DNA of 64,000 bases from positions 62,001 to 126,000 of the forward strand of contig JAEZGX010000041.1 of assembly GCA_023416735.1 (NCBI GenBank). The letters run 5' to 3'. Each line of letters starts with the position of its first letter. Within the stretch, counting starts at the first letter, position 1. The notes under the pieces are model-generated. The model had not been told where the DNA came from, ran no database searches, and worked only from the letters and a program-made list of their open reading frames with translations. Made by a program: the position numbers and the translations under genes. Shown piece by piece: positions 50,239 through 57,969 of this stretch. This DNA comes from Verrucomicrobiota bacterium (GTDB taxonomy: Bacteria; Verrucomicrobiota; Verrucomicrobiia; Opitutales; Opitutaceae).

Positions 50239-50572
50239 TCGATTCTCCAGACCTCGGTTCTAGCGACGGGTTGCCAGCAAAAGCCGGCTACAGCACATGT
50301 TGGGGTAGATCATGGCGCCCCCACCTTCCACCCACCCGCCGCACAAGCCAGACGAACCCCACTTCACCGTAAAGCCTCCCTCGTCCTTTCGATCCTTGAT
50401 GTTTGATTCCTCCTTGGAGCTTGGATCTTGGCGCTCGGAGCTTGGATCTTCCGCGTCGCCCGGCGACGCGGCCCGCTTGACTGTCATGCTCACCTGAACT
50501 CGTCGTAAACACGCACGGTTCACGATATCCCCCTTTCCTCTCGCGCTTCGTCCCCTGGTCGCTTTTTCAACG
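50239..50572. other. Divergent gap between the ECF sigma gene and the ABC transporter
   Basis: 334 bases with no gene supported on either strand. It holds repeat A3 and its palindromic tail (50411-50472). It must contain the promoters of both the sigma factor and the transporter operon, but none could be read with confidence. Confidence 0.4.
50411..50472 (+). repeat. Intergenic repeat family A, copy A3 with GC palindrome tail
   Basis: CTCCTTGGAGCTTGGATCTT then GGCGCTCGGAGCTTGGATCT, then a perfect palindrome CCGCGTCGCC/C/GGCGACGCGG (50452-50472). Copy A4 has a related GC-rich tail after the same CTTGGATCTTCCGCG. Confidence 0.75.
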
Positions 50573-52090
50573 ATGTCCGACGCCTCCGTCCCCCTCCTCT
50601 CCGCCCGCGGCATCGGGAAACGTTTCCCCGGGGTCATCGCCCTCAACGCGGTCGACTTCACCGTCCGCCCCGGCGAGATCCACGCACTCCTCGGCGAAAA
50701 CGGCGCTGGCAAATCCACCCTCATCAAAGTCCTCACCGGCGTCCATCCCGCCGACTCCGGTGAAATCACGCTTGAGGGGCGCCGCATCTCCCCCCGCTCT
50801 CCGTCCGACGCCGAAGCCTGCGGCGTCTCCACCGTCTATCAAGAGGTCAACCTCGTCCCGTCTCTCTCCGTCGCCGAAAACCTCACCCTCGGTCGCCAAG
50901 CCGGACGTTTCGGTTTCATCAACTGGCGCTCCACCCGACGCCACGCCAAAGAAGCCCTTGCCCGACTCGGCCTCGATCTCGACGTCAACGCCGAGCTCGG
51001 CTCCCTCTCCGTTGCGCTCCAACAGATGGTCGCAATCGCCCGCGCCCTCGATCGCTCCGCCCGCCTCCTGATCCTCGACGAACCCACCGCCAGCCTCGAC
51101 GAAAAGGAAGTCGCCGACCTCTTCGCCATCATGCGCCGCCTGCGCTCCGAGGGCATGGGCATCGTCTTCGTCACGCACTTCCTCGATCAGGTTTACGCCG
51201 TTACCGATCGCATCACCGTCCTCCGCAACGGCACCCTCGTCGCCACGTCCGCGACCGCCGACCTCCCGCGCCTCCAGCTCGTCAGCCAAATGCTCGGCCG
51301 CGATTTTTCCGAAAACGTCGCCGCGCGCGCCAGCGACTCGAACGCCACCGCCGCCACGCCCCCGATCCTCGCGGCCCGAAACCTCTCGCGACCTCCCGCC
51401 CTCCACCCCGTCGATCTCACGCTCCACCGCGGCGAAGTGCTCGGGCTCGCCGGCCTTCTCGGCTCCGGCCGCACCGAACTCGCTCGTCTCCTTTTCGGTG
51501 TCGACCGCCATACCACCGGCCAAATCCAGATTTCGGATACAACCGCGCACGTCTCCTCTCCGCGCCACGCCATTCGCCACGGCCTCGCCTTCTCCTCCGA
51601 AGACCGAAAACACGAAGGCATCCTCCCGAATCTCTCCGTTCGCGAAAACCTCATCCTTGCCCTCCAAGCCAAACGCGGCGCCGCTCGCGCCCTCACGCGC
51701 GCCGAACAGGACAAGCTCTGCGACCACTACATCCGCGCGCTCCGCATCAAAACCGCGGATACCGAGGTCGCCATTCGCAATCTCTCCGGCGGCAACCAGC
51801 AAAAGGTTCTCCTCGCCCGCTGGCTCGCCACCCAGCCCGCGGTCATCATCCTCGACGAGCCTACGCGCGGCATCGACGTCGGCGCCAAGGCTGAAATCGA
51901 ACAACTCATCGCCCAGCTCCGCGCCGACGGGCTCGCCGTCCTCTTCATCTCTTCCGAGCTCGACGAAATCGTGCGCAACAGCACCCGCGTCCTCGTCCTC
52001 CGCGACCGCCGCCCCGCCGGCGAATTCACCGGCGCCCAAATCGCCGCGCCCACCCTCATGCAAGCCATGGCCGCCGGACACCATGAGTAA
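50573..52090 (+). CDS. Sugar ABC transporter ATPase, two-domain (YtfR/AraG type)
   Basis: 505 residues with two nucleotide-binding domains. Domain 1: Walker A GENGAGKSTLIKVLTG, Walker B LLILDEPTASL. Domain 2: degenerate P-loop GLLGSGRTELARLLFG, ABC signature LSGGNQQKVLLARWLA and Walker B VIILDEPTRGIDVG. This layout is that of the carbohydrate importers of the CUT2 class (ribose, arabinose, galactofuranose). Two CUT2 permeases follow. A binding-protein gene is missing here; the YtfQ-like one at 34492 is the likely partner. Confidence 0.94.
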   Translation: MSDASVPLLSARGIGKRFPGVIALNAVDFTVRPGEIHALLGENGAGKSTLIKVLTGVHPADSGEITLEGRRISPRSPSDAEACGVSTVYQEVNLVPSLSVAENLTLGRQAGRFGFINWRSTRRHAKEALARLGLDLDVNAELGSLSVALQQMVAIARALDRSARLLILDEPTASLDEKEVADLFAIMRRLRSEGMGIVFVTHFLDQVYAVTDRITVLRNGTLVATSATADLPRLQLVSQMLGRDFSENVAARASDSNATAATPPILAARNLSRPPALHPVDLTLHRGEVLGLAGLLGSGRTELARLLFGVDRHTTGQIQISDTTAHVSSPRHAIRHGLAFSSEDRKHEGILPNLSVRENLILALQAKRGAARALTRAEQDKLCDHYIRALRIKTADTEVAIRNLSGGNQQKVLLARWLATQPAVIILDEPTRGIDVGAKAEIEQLIAQLRADGLAVLFISSELDEIVRNSTRVLVLRDRRPAGEFTGAQIAAPTLMQAMAAGHHE

Positions 52091-52216
52091 AAAATCCAAG
52101 CTCCAAGCCCCAAGCTCCAGAGAACTCCCAGTCTCCAATCCCCAATTGGACTTTGGTCCTTGGTGTTTCTCTGGATCTTGGAGCTTGGAGCTTGGATCTT
52201 CCGCGCATCGCGCAGC
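52091..52216. repeat. Intergenic repeat family A, copy A4 (full-length palindrome)
   Basis: It starts right after the ATPase stop codon. Left arm AAATCCAAGCTCCAAGCCCC then AAGCTCCAGAGAAC; right arm GTTTCTCTGGATCTTGGAGC then TTGGAGCTTGGATCTT (to about 52200), followed by a GC-rich tail. The arms pair over about 35 bases. It ends about ten bases before the permease start. Confidence 0.85.
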
Positions 52217-52225
52217 GGCCCGCCC

Positions 52226-53230
52226 ATGACCCGCCTCCGCCAACTTCTCCGCTCCCCCGCCGCCTGGCCGCTCGCCGGCCTGGTGCTCCTCTTCGTCGTC
52301 AACGCCATCATCCATCCGGGCTTCCTCAGCCTCTCCTTCCAATCCGGCCATCTTTTCGGCGTCCCGATCGACATCCTCAACCAGGGCGCTCGTCCCCTCG
52401 TGATCGCACTCGGCATGACGCTCGTCATCGCCACCGGCGGCGTCGACCTCTCCGTCGGCTCCATCATGGCCGTCGCCGGCGCCATCGCCGCGGTCCTCAT
52501 TTCCAACGGCGTCGAATCCCTCCCGCTCATCCTCGCCGCGTCCCTTTCTGCCGGCCTCGCCGCCGGACTCCTCAACGGCCTCCTCGTCGCCTACGCCGGC
52601 GTCCAACCGATCGTCGCGACCCTGATCCTCATGGTCGCCGGCCGCGGCGTCGCCCAACTCCTCACCAACGGCGAGGTCATCCTCATCAACCACGCCTCCT
52701 TCCAATTCCTCGGCAACGGCTACCTGCTCGCCCTCCCGTTCGCCGCCCTCCTCGCCCTCGCGCTTTTCCTTCTCACGCACTTCGTGCTCCGGCGCACCGC
52801 CACCGGCCTTTTCGTCGAAGCCGTCGGCGACAACCCCATCGCCAGCCGCTTCGCCGGCCTCCCGACCGCGCGCATCAAGTGCCTCGTTTACGTCTTCTCC
52901 GGCTTCTGCGCCGCCGTCGCCGGCGTGATGGCCGCCGCCAACATCGCTGCCGCCGACCCTTATCGTGTCGGCGAAAACATGGAGCTCGATGCCATCTTCG
53001 CCGTCGTCGTCGGCGGCACCGCGCTCACCGGCGGACGCTTCCTCCTCCTCGGCTCCTTCATTGGCGCCCTGCTCCTCCAAACGCTTACGCAAACCATGTA
53101 TTACGCGGGCGTTCCCCCGGCCGTCGCCCCCGTCCCCAAGGCCCTCCTCATCCTCGCCGTCTGCCTCCTCCAATCCGACCGCACTCGCGGCTGGCTAAAA
53201 GGCCTCCTCCCCACCCGCTCCCGCGCATGA
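52226..53230 (+). CDS. Sugar ABC transporter permease (YtfT-like)
   Basis: 334 residues from ATG 52226; a longer frame upstream consists of repeat A4. CUT2/BPD_transp_2 permease with about ten helices; ALGMTLVIATGGVDLSVGSI is the family signature and VVVGGTALTGGRFLLLGSFI the C-terminal one. It forms the inner-membrane channel with the next permease and the YtfR-like ATPase. Confidence 0.93.
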   Translation: MTRLRQLLRSPAAWPLAGLVLLFVVNAIIHPGFLSLSFQSGHLFGVPIDILNQGARPLVIALGMTLVIATGGVDLSVGSIMAVAGAIAAVLISNGVESLPLILAASLSAGLAAGLLNGLLVAYAGVQPIVATLILMVAGRGVAQLLTNGEVILINHASFQFLGNGYLLALPFAALLALALFLLTHFVLRRTATGLFVEAVGDNPIASRFAGLPTARIKCLVYVFSGFCAAVAGVMAAANIAAADPYRVGENMELDAIFAVVVGGTALTGGRFLLLGSFIGALLLQTLTQTMYYAGVPPAVAPVPKALLILAVCLLQSDRTRGWLKGLLPTRSRA

Positions 53231-53252
53231 CGTCCTCTCTCCAAGCCGAAAT

Positions 53253-53327
53253 GAACCACAGAGGCACAGAGACCCAGAGAACTCCTTCCTCCGCCTTCTT
53301 CTCTGTGTCTCCGTGTCTCTGTGGTTC
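53253..53327. repeat. Intergenic repeat family D, copy D1 (full palindrome)
   Basis: Left arm GAACCACAGAGGCACAGAGA then CCCAGAGAA (53253-53281); right arm TTCTCTGTGTCTCCGTGTCT then CTGTGGTTC (53299-53327). It lies between the two permease genes of one operon. Confidence 0.85.
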
Positions 53328-53382
53328 CAATTCCGTCGATTTCTCTTCCGTGCCCTTTCGCGTGTTTCGCGGGCGGTAAACA

Positions 53383-54348
53383 ATGACTTCCGTCCTCCAC
53401 CAACGCCTCCCTCAGTTCGCCACCGCCGCGATCTTCGCCGCGCTCTACATCACCGCGTCGTTCCTCTACGAGGGCTTCTTCTCCGCGCAGGGTTTCGTTA
53501 ATCTCCTGACCGACAACGCCGCTCTCGGCATCGCCGCCGTCGGGATGACCCTCGTCATCTTTTCCGGCGGCATCGATCTTTCCGTCGGTGCCGTCGCCGG
53601 GTTCACCTCCATCTTCGTCGCGAAACTCATCGAAAACCACGGCGTTCATCCCGCCCTCGCCGCGTCCGCTGCGCTCGCCATCGGCGCCACGCTCGGCGCC
53701 GGCATGGGCGCGATCATCCACTATTTTCGCCAGCCCGCCTTCCTCATCACGCTCGCCGGCATGTTCCTCATGCGTGGCTGCGCGTTCTGGCTCACCACCG
53801 AATCGATCGGACTCAACCACCCCGCCTACCAAAACCTTTCCGCCTTCGAGATCACCTTCGGCGACTCCGTTTATATCACCGCCACCGCGCTCTCCCTTCT
53901 AGCCGCGCTCCTGATCGGCATCGTGCTCGCCCACTACACGCGCTTCGGTCGCAATCTTCTCGCGATCGGCGGCAACGAACAATCGGCCCTCCTCATGGGC
54001 CTCCCCCTCGCCTCCTCCCGCATCGCCGCCTACGCCTTCAACAGCGTCTGCGCCACCTGCGCCGGACTCGTCCTCTGTCTCTACACCGGCTCCGGCAACC
54101 CCAGCTTCGGCCTCGGCCTCGAACTCGACGCCATCGCCGTCGTCGTCATCGGCGGCACACTCCTCATCGGCGGACGCGGCCACATGCTCGGCACGCTCCT
54201 CGGTCTCCTGATCTTCGGCGTCATCCAAGCCGCGCTCATCTTCGACGGCCGCCTGAGCCCCGCCTGGTCTCGCATCATCGTCGGCGCCCTCCTCCTGATC
54301 TTCATCCTCCTCCAACGCGCCCTCCTCCACCGCCTCTCCAAAAACTAA
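53383..54348 (+). CDS. Sugar ABC transporter permease (YjfF-like)
   Basis: 321 residues, ATG start. A second CUT2 permease with GMTLVIFSGGIDLSVGAVAG and IAVVVIGGTLLIGGRGHMLG. The pair of different permeases with one two-domain ATPase is the arrangement of the Ytf galactofuranose transporter. It is the last gene of the transporter operon and meets a minus-strand gene head-on. Confidence 0.93.
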   Translation: MTSVLHQRLPQFATAAIFAALYITASFLYEGFFSAQGFVNLLTDNAALGIAAVGMTLVIFSGGIDLSVGAVAGFTSIFVAKLIENHGVHPALAASAALAIGATLGAGMGAIIHYFRQPAFLITLAGMFLMRGCAFWLTTESIGLNHPAYQNLSAFEITFGDSVYITATALSLLAALLIGIVLAHYTRFGRNLLAIGGNEQSALLMGLPLASSRIAAYAFNSVCATCAGLVLCLYTGSGNPSFGLGLELDAIAVVVIGGTLLIGGRGHMLGTLLGLLIFGVIQAALIFDGRLSPAWSRIIVGALLLIFILLQRALLHRLSKN

Positions 54349-54401
54349 CCGCCGACCAGCCCCCAATCGTTCTCGTTCTCCTAATCTTTCTCCCGCGAAA
54401 C

Positions 54402-54432
54402 AAAAAAAGCCGCTCCCAACCAGGAGCGGCTT
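54402..54432 (-). terminator. Rho-independent terminator (best on the minus strand)
   Basis: AAGCCGCTCC (54407-54416) and GGAGCGGCTT (54423-54432) around a 6-base loop. On the minus strand the stem is followed by a run of T (the A-run at 54402-54408), so it best ends the methyltransferase gene; on the plus strand the tail is only T/A-rich. Confidence 0.82.
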
Positions 54433-54440
54433 CATTAATT

Positions 54441-54480
54441 TCTCAGCGCCTTTTAGCGCCTCCTGCGCCTCCTCGCAGCT
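54441..54480 (+). repeat. Intergenic repeat family E, degenerate copy E4
   Basis: TCTCAGCGCCTTTTAGCGCC then TCCTGCGCCTCCTCGCAGCT; it keeps the GCGCC spacing of family E but with several changes. It touches the stop codon of the methyltransferase gene. Confidence 0.5.
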
Positions 54481-55471
54481 ACTCCCCCTGCGCCTCCGCC
54501 TGCCTCCCCTCACAGCGCAGCTTCCGTCCTCCTCCGCACGCCTCCGCCAGCGCCGCGATGTGCCGGTGATCCGTCCCGCAACATCCGCCAAACACATTCA
54601 AATTCGGCAGCCGCTCCCGCAACGCCGCACATCGCGCCGCCAGGTCCTCCGGGTCGCCCGCATCCAACGCCGTCGCCGTATCCAGTTCGGCATGACTCTG
54701 CATCGACGCATTCGCGCGCACCCCGCGAATCCGTCCCGCCCAGCCGTTCACCCCCGCCAGCGCGTCCGTGAAATGCGCCGGATGCGCACAATTGATCATA
54801 TAGTAAACCGGCGCCGCTTCCGTCGCCGCGTCCACCTGCGCAATCGCCTCTCCCAATGCCTGCCCGCTCGGCAGCCGGCCATCCGTCTCCGTTGTGAACG
54901 ACACCACCACCGGCATCCCCGCCGCCTGCGCCGCGCGCACGACCCCAATCGCCTCCTCCGCATACGTCATCGTGATCGCACTCACCAAATCCGCGCCCGT
55001 TTCGGCAAACACCCGCGCCTGCAGCGCATGATACGCCTCCGCATCATCCTCCGTCATCCGCGCCTCCACCTTGTAGCCATCGCCCCGCGGCCCAATGCAT
55101 CCGCTGATCGGCATCGGCGCCTCGTTCGTCTCCAATTCCCCGCGCAACCCGTGCAACATCGCGATCGCCTGCCGATTCGCTCCGATCACCGCCTCGCGCG
55201 AATAGCCAATCTTCGCTCCCCAGTCCGCATTCGCCCGCCACGTCGCGCTTTCGAGCACAAAGCCTACGCCGCGCTCCCGCGCGATTCCCGCATGGGTTCG
55301 AAAATAGCGCTCCAAGGCCGCTCGCCCGGCTTCGTTCTTCAATAGATCGAAGGCCGCGAAGCAGGGCAGCTCCAACCCATCCAGATAGATCAGCGACGTC
55401 TCGAGTCCGCCATCCGTCAGGAAAACATCCGCCGACATCTGCGGCAGCTTCTCACGATATTTTGCTTTCAT
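54479..55471 (-). CDS. Homocysteine S-methyltransferase family protein
   Basis: 330 residues, ATG start. TIM-barrel methyltransferase with the N-terminal FLTDGGLETSLIYLDGLELP and the zinc ligands in YYMINCAHPAHF (Cys) and NVFGGCCGTDHRHI (Cys-Cys). MTYAEEAIG and SFTTETDGRLPSG are further conserved regions. MmuM-type enzymes move a methyl group from S-methylmethionine or SAM to homocysteine. It lies between the sugar transporter and the araBAD cluster without an evident metabolic link. Confidence 0.9.
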   Translation of the reverse strand: MKAKYREKLPQMSADVFLTDGGLETSLIYLDGLELPCFAAFDLLKNEAGRAALERYFRTHAGIARERGVGFVLESATWRANADWGAKIGYSREAVIGANRQAIAMLHGLRGELETNEAPMPISGCIGPRGDGYKVEARMTEDDAEAYHALQARVFAETGADLVSAITMTYAEEAIGVVRAAQAAGMPVVVSFTTETDGRLPSGQALGEAIAQVDAATEAAPVYYMINCAHPAHFTDALAGVNGWAGRIRGVRANASMQSHAELDTATALDAGDPEDLAARCAALRERLPNLNVFGGCCGTDHRHIAALAEACGGGRKLRCEGRQAEAQGE

Positions 55472-55622
55472 AGAACTCGGTAGGGCAGGTCTCCGGCCCG
55501 CCCTTATTTGCGATTAACCATCTCGACCCCGAGTCGACCCACCCCTCCTCCGTCCTGCAAGACTACCGCACTTCCGATATACCCTCTCTTGCCCCCATCC
55601 TTTCCCCTACAACACTCCCTTT

Positions 55623-56477
55623 ATGGCCATTCACATCGGTTGCGGCAGCTGGCGGGACAAAGATTACGTCGGTCTCCTCTTCCCCAAATCCGTCCCCGAA
55701 ACCCAGCGCCTCAGCCACTACGCGAAGTTCTTCGACCGCGTCGAACTCAACGCCACCTATCACACGTTCCAACCCCGCGAACGCATCGCCGACTGGGTCA
55801 ACCAAACCCCGCCTGGCTTCTTCTTCGACGTGAAACTCGAGAAGAGTTTCTCCCGCAATCCCAAGTCCGCCGCCACCTCGCTCGCCGATCGTTTTCTCCA
55901 TTCGATCAGCCCCATCGCCAACGCCGGCAAACTGCGCGCCTTCCTCCTCACCCTCGATCCCAGCTTCGGCCCGCACCGGCACCGCCTCGACGAACTCGAC
56001 AGCATCGCCGAAAACTTCTCTCCCCTCGCTCCCGTCGCCGTCGAACTCCGCGACCGCGCCTGGATCGAGGGCGATGCCCTCGACTCCACTCTCGCCTACT
56101 TCCGCGAACGTAAATTCGCCTGGGTGTCCACCGATCTCCCGCGCCTCGATGCTCCGCAAATCCTTCCGCCCCTCGACGAGGTCACTCACCCCTCTCTCGC
56201 CTACCTGCGTTGTCACGGTCGCAACCCCGATTACCTGAAAAAATCCGACGACCCTAAAGCCCGCCACAACTACGACTACCCCGTCGCCGAGCTCCAGGAA
56301 ATCGCCGTCCGTATCCGAAAACTCAGCACGCTCGCCGCCGACGTCCACGTCAGCCTCAACAATCACTACAGCCACTTCGCCCCCAAGGCCGCTCTCGCCC
56401 TTCGTCAACTCCTCGGCCAACCGGTCCCGCCTCCCCTTCCGTCCGATCGGCCCGACGACCAGCTCTCTTTCCTGTAG
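55623..56477 (+). CDS. DUF72 family protein (YecE-like)
   Basis: 284 residues. TIM-barrel-like DUF72 signature at the start: IHIGCGSWRDKDYVGLLFP, then FDRVELNATYHTFQPRERI and FFFDVKLEKSFSR; the middle has AVELRDRAWI, and the C-terminal part YLRCHGRN and HVSLNNHYSHFAPKAAL. Widely found; the reaction is unknown. Divergent from the methyltransferase gene across 151 bases. Confidence 0.9.
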   Translation: MAIHIGCGSWRDKDYVGLLFPKSVPETQRLSHYAKFFDRVELNATYHTFQPRERIADWVNQTPPGFFFDVKLEKSFSRNPKSAATSLADRFLHSISPIANAGKLRAFLLTLDPSFGPHRHRLDELDSIAENFSPLAPVAVELRDRAWIEGDALDSTLAYFRERKFAWVSTDLPRLDAPQILPPLDEVTHPSLAYLRCHGRNPDYLKKSDDPKARHNYDYPVAELQEIAVRIRKLSTLAADVHVSLNNHYSHFAPKAALALRQLLGQPVPPPLPSDRPDDQLSFL

Positions 56478-56522
56478 CGTTAAGCAGCGAGGCGTTTCGC
56501 CCGACCCGGCCTCACCCGCCCT

Positions 56523-56555
56523 CCTCTTTGCGCCTTCTGCGCCTTTTTGCGGCCA
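56523..56555 (+). repeat. Intergenic repeat family E, copy E2 (right arm)
   Basis: CCTCTTTGCGCCTTCTGCGC then CTTTTTGCGGCC, 45 bases after the DUF72 stop codon. Confidence 0.75.
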
Positions 56556-56589
56556 TCCTCGCCACCACCCAAGGATGGTTCACGCCACC

Positions 56590-57672
56590 CTAAGCCTTGG
56601 CCGTTCTCTGGAGCTTGGATCTTGGCCCTTGGAGTTTCTGCTGGCGCACACTCTTGCCCTCCACCCACGTCGCTCCAATCAGCGTCGCCCGCGGAAACTC
56701 CTGCACCCCCGTCTCGTTGTTGTGGATCTGGCTCACCACCATGTCCACCGCCGCCTCGCCGGTGACATAGTTGTGCTGGTTCATTCCCGCGATCTCCGGC
56801 CGCGTCGCTCGCCATTCGAGCTGAATCACCCCGATATCCTCCGGCACCTTCCGCCCCGCCGACTTCAACCAGCCGAGCACGTTGTTATACAGCGTGAAAA
56901 TCACATCGGGCTGATGCTGGGTCAGCCACGCGCGAAACCGCTCCGGCTCCTTACTCGCCGCCGTCACCTCGCTAAATATCGGCACGTGCTGCGCCCGCGG
57001 AATCATTCGCTGCCCCGTCAAATACCCCGCCGAAAACCGCCGCTCCACCAACGCATCGATCACATCATCCAGCACCAAACTCGGACGCCGATATCCCAGC
57101 GCCAGCGCCTTTTCGAAAGCCATCAACGCCAGATTGTGATGATCGACGCTGCAAAACGACAACGCCGGGTCCCGCGTCCGCACGCCCGTCACCACCGTCG
57201 GCAAACGCTCCCACACCGGCCGCAATGCATCCGGGAGATGATTCGTGTCCATCAATCCCACCAGCACCACGCCTTTGATTCCGCGCGTATCCAAAATTCG
57301 GAGCCACCGCGCCGCCGTCAGTTCCGGATCGTGCAGCCAAAATCGATCGAACCCATAGCCTAGCTTCGCCGCGCGGCTTTCACAGCCTTCCACATACGTC
57401 GGAATCGTCGGATGACTCCGAAACGCATCCCGATCGCGATTCGCATTCACCAGCGCCAGCTTCGCCTGCAACCGCGTTGTCCGGCTCGCCCGCAATTGCG
57501 CCATCAACTGCGACACCACCGCATTCGGCTGATACCCCATCTCTTCCGCCGCCGCCCGGATCCGCTCTCGCGTCTTCGCCGGAATCTGGCGGTCCCCCCG
57601 CAACGCCAGCGAGACCGTGTTCTTCGAATACCCCACCGCTTTCGCAATATCCTTGAGCGTCGGTTGCGCCAT
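56590..57672 (-). CDS. LacI-family transcriptional regulator
   Basis: 360 residues. N-terminal helix-turn-helix TLKDIAKAVGYSKNTVSLAL with hinge EEMGYQPNAVVSQLM, then a type I periplasmic-binding-like sensor domain (KGVVLVGLMDTNHLPDAL, SVDHHNLALMAFEKAL, PDVIFTLYNNVLGWLKS). It is divergent from araB (297 bases between starts), so it probably controls the arabinose genes in response to a sugar or sugar phosphate. The last residues, KLQGPRSKLQRTAKA, are encoded by the minus strand of repeat A5, so its C-terminus is repeat-derived. No clear operator could be picked out in the gap. Confidence 0.92.
   Translation of the reverse strand: MAQPTLKDIAKAVGYSKNTVSLALRGDRQIPAKTRERIRAAAEEMGYQPNAVVSQLMAQLRASRTTRLQAKLALVNANRDRDAFRSHPTIPTYVEGCESRAAKLGYGFDRFWLHDPELTAARWLRILDTRGIKGVVLVGLMDTNHLPDALRPVWERLPTVVTGVRTRDPALSFCSVDHHNLALMAFEKALALGYRRPSLVLDDVIDALVERRFSAGYLTGQRMIPRAQHVPIFSEVTAASKEPERFRAWLTQHQPDVIFTLYNNVLGWLKSAGRKVPEDIGVIQLEWRATRPEIAGMNQHNYVTGEAAVDMVVSQIHNNETGVQEFPRATLIGATWVEGKSVRQQKLQGPRSKLQRTAKA
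56603..56640 (+). repeat. Intergenic repeat family A, copy A5, inside the LacI gene 3' end
   Basis: GTTCTCTGGAGCTTGGATCT then TGGCCCTTGGAGTTTCTG. On the minus strand it is translated as part of the C-terminus of the LacI regulator. Confidence 0.78.
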
Positions 57673-57741
57673 GTCGCGTCCTTCTCCCCCACTCTTACCG
57701 AACCGTCAAGTAACCTGCTCATCCGACTGAGCATTTCCCGA

Positions 57742-57836
57742 TTCGTGCTCCTGCTCGTGCTCGTAATCTTGCTCATCCTCGCGGTCCCTCCGTTCTCTCG
57801 ATCACGAGCACGATTAAGATCACGAGCACGCTCACG
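57742..57836. repeat. Intergenic repeat family G, copy G2
   Basis: Left ATTCGTGCTCCTGCTCGTGC then TCGTAATCTTGCTC; right GATCACGAGCACGATTAAGA then TCACGAGCACGC. It occupies a large part of the gap between the LacI regulator and araB, where operators would be expected. Confidence 0.75.
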
Positions 57837-57969
57837 ACGGCCCCCCGCTTGACGGTCCCGCCTCCGCTCCCGTTGACGTGCCCCGCTCCCGATTCTCATC
57901 TCTCCACCTACCACGAACACCTCCTCCTGCTCTGGGCCCTAGGCCCTCGGCTCTCAGCTCCCAATCCCC

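Noticed and set aside
55484..55506. A terminator-like hairpin upstream of the homocysteine methyltransferase gene
   Set aside because: AGGGCAGG and CCCGCCCT pair imperfectly and no T-run follows in a useful direction; its position before a start codon also makes a terminator unlikely.
57673..57969. A LacI-type operator between the regulator and araB
   Set aside because: The only strong symmetry is repeat G2, which also occurs far from arabinose genes, so it cannot be called an operator.
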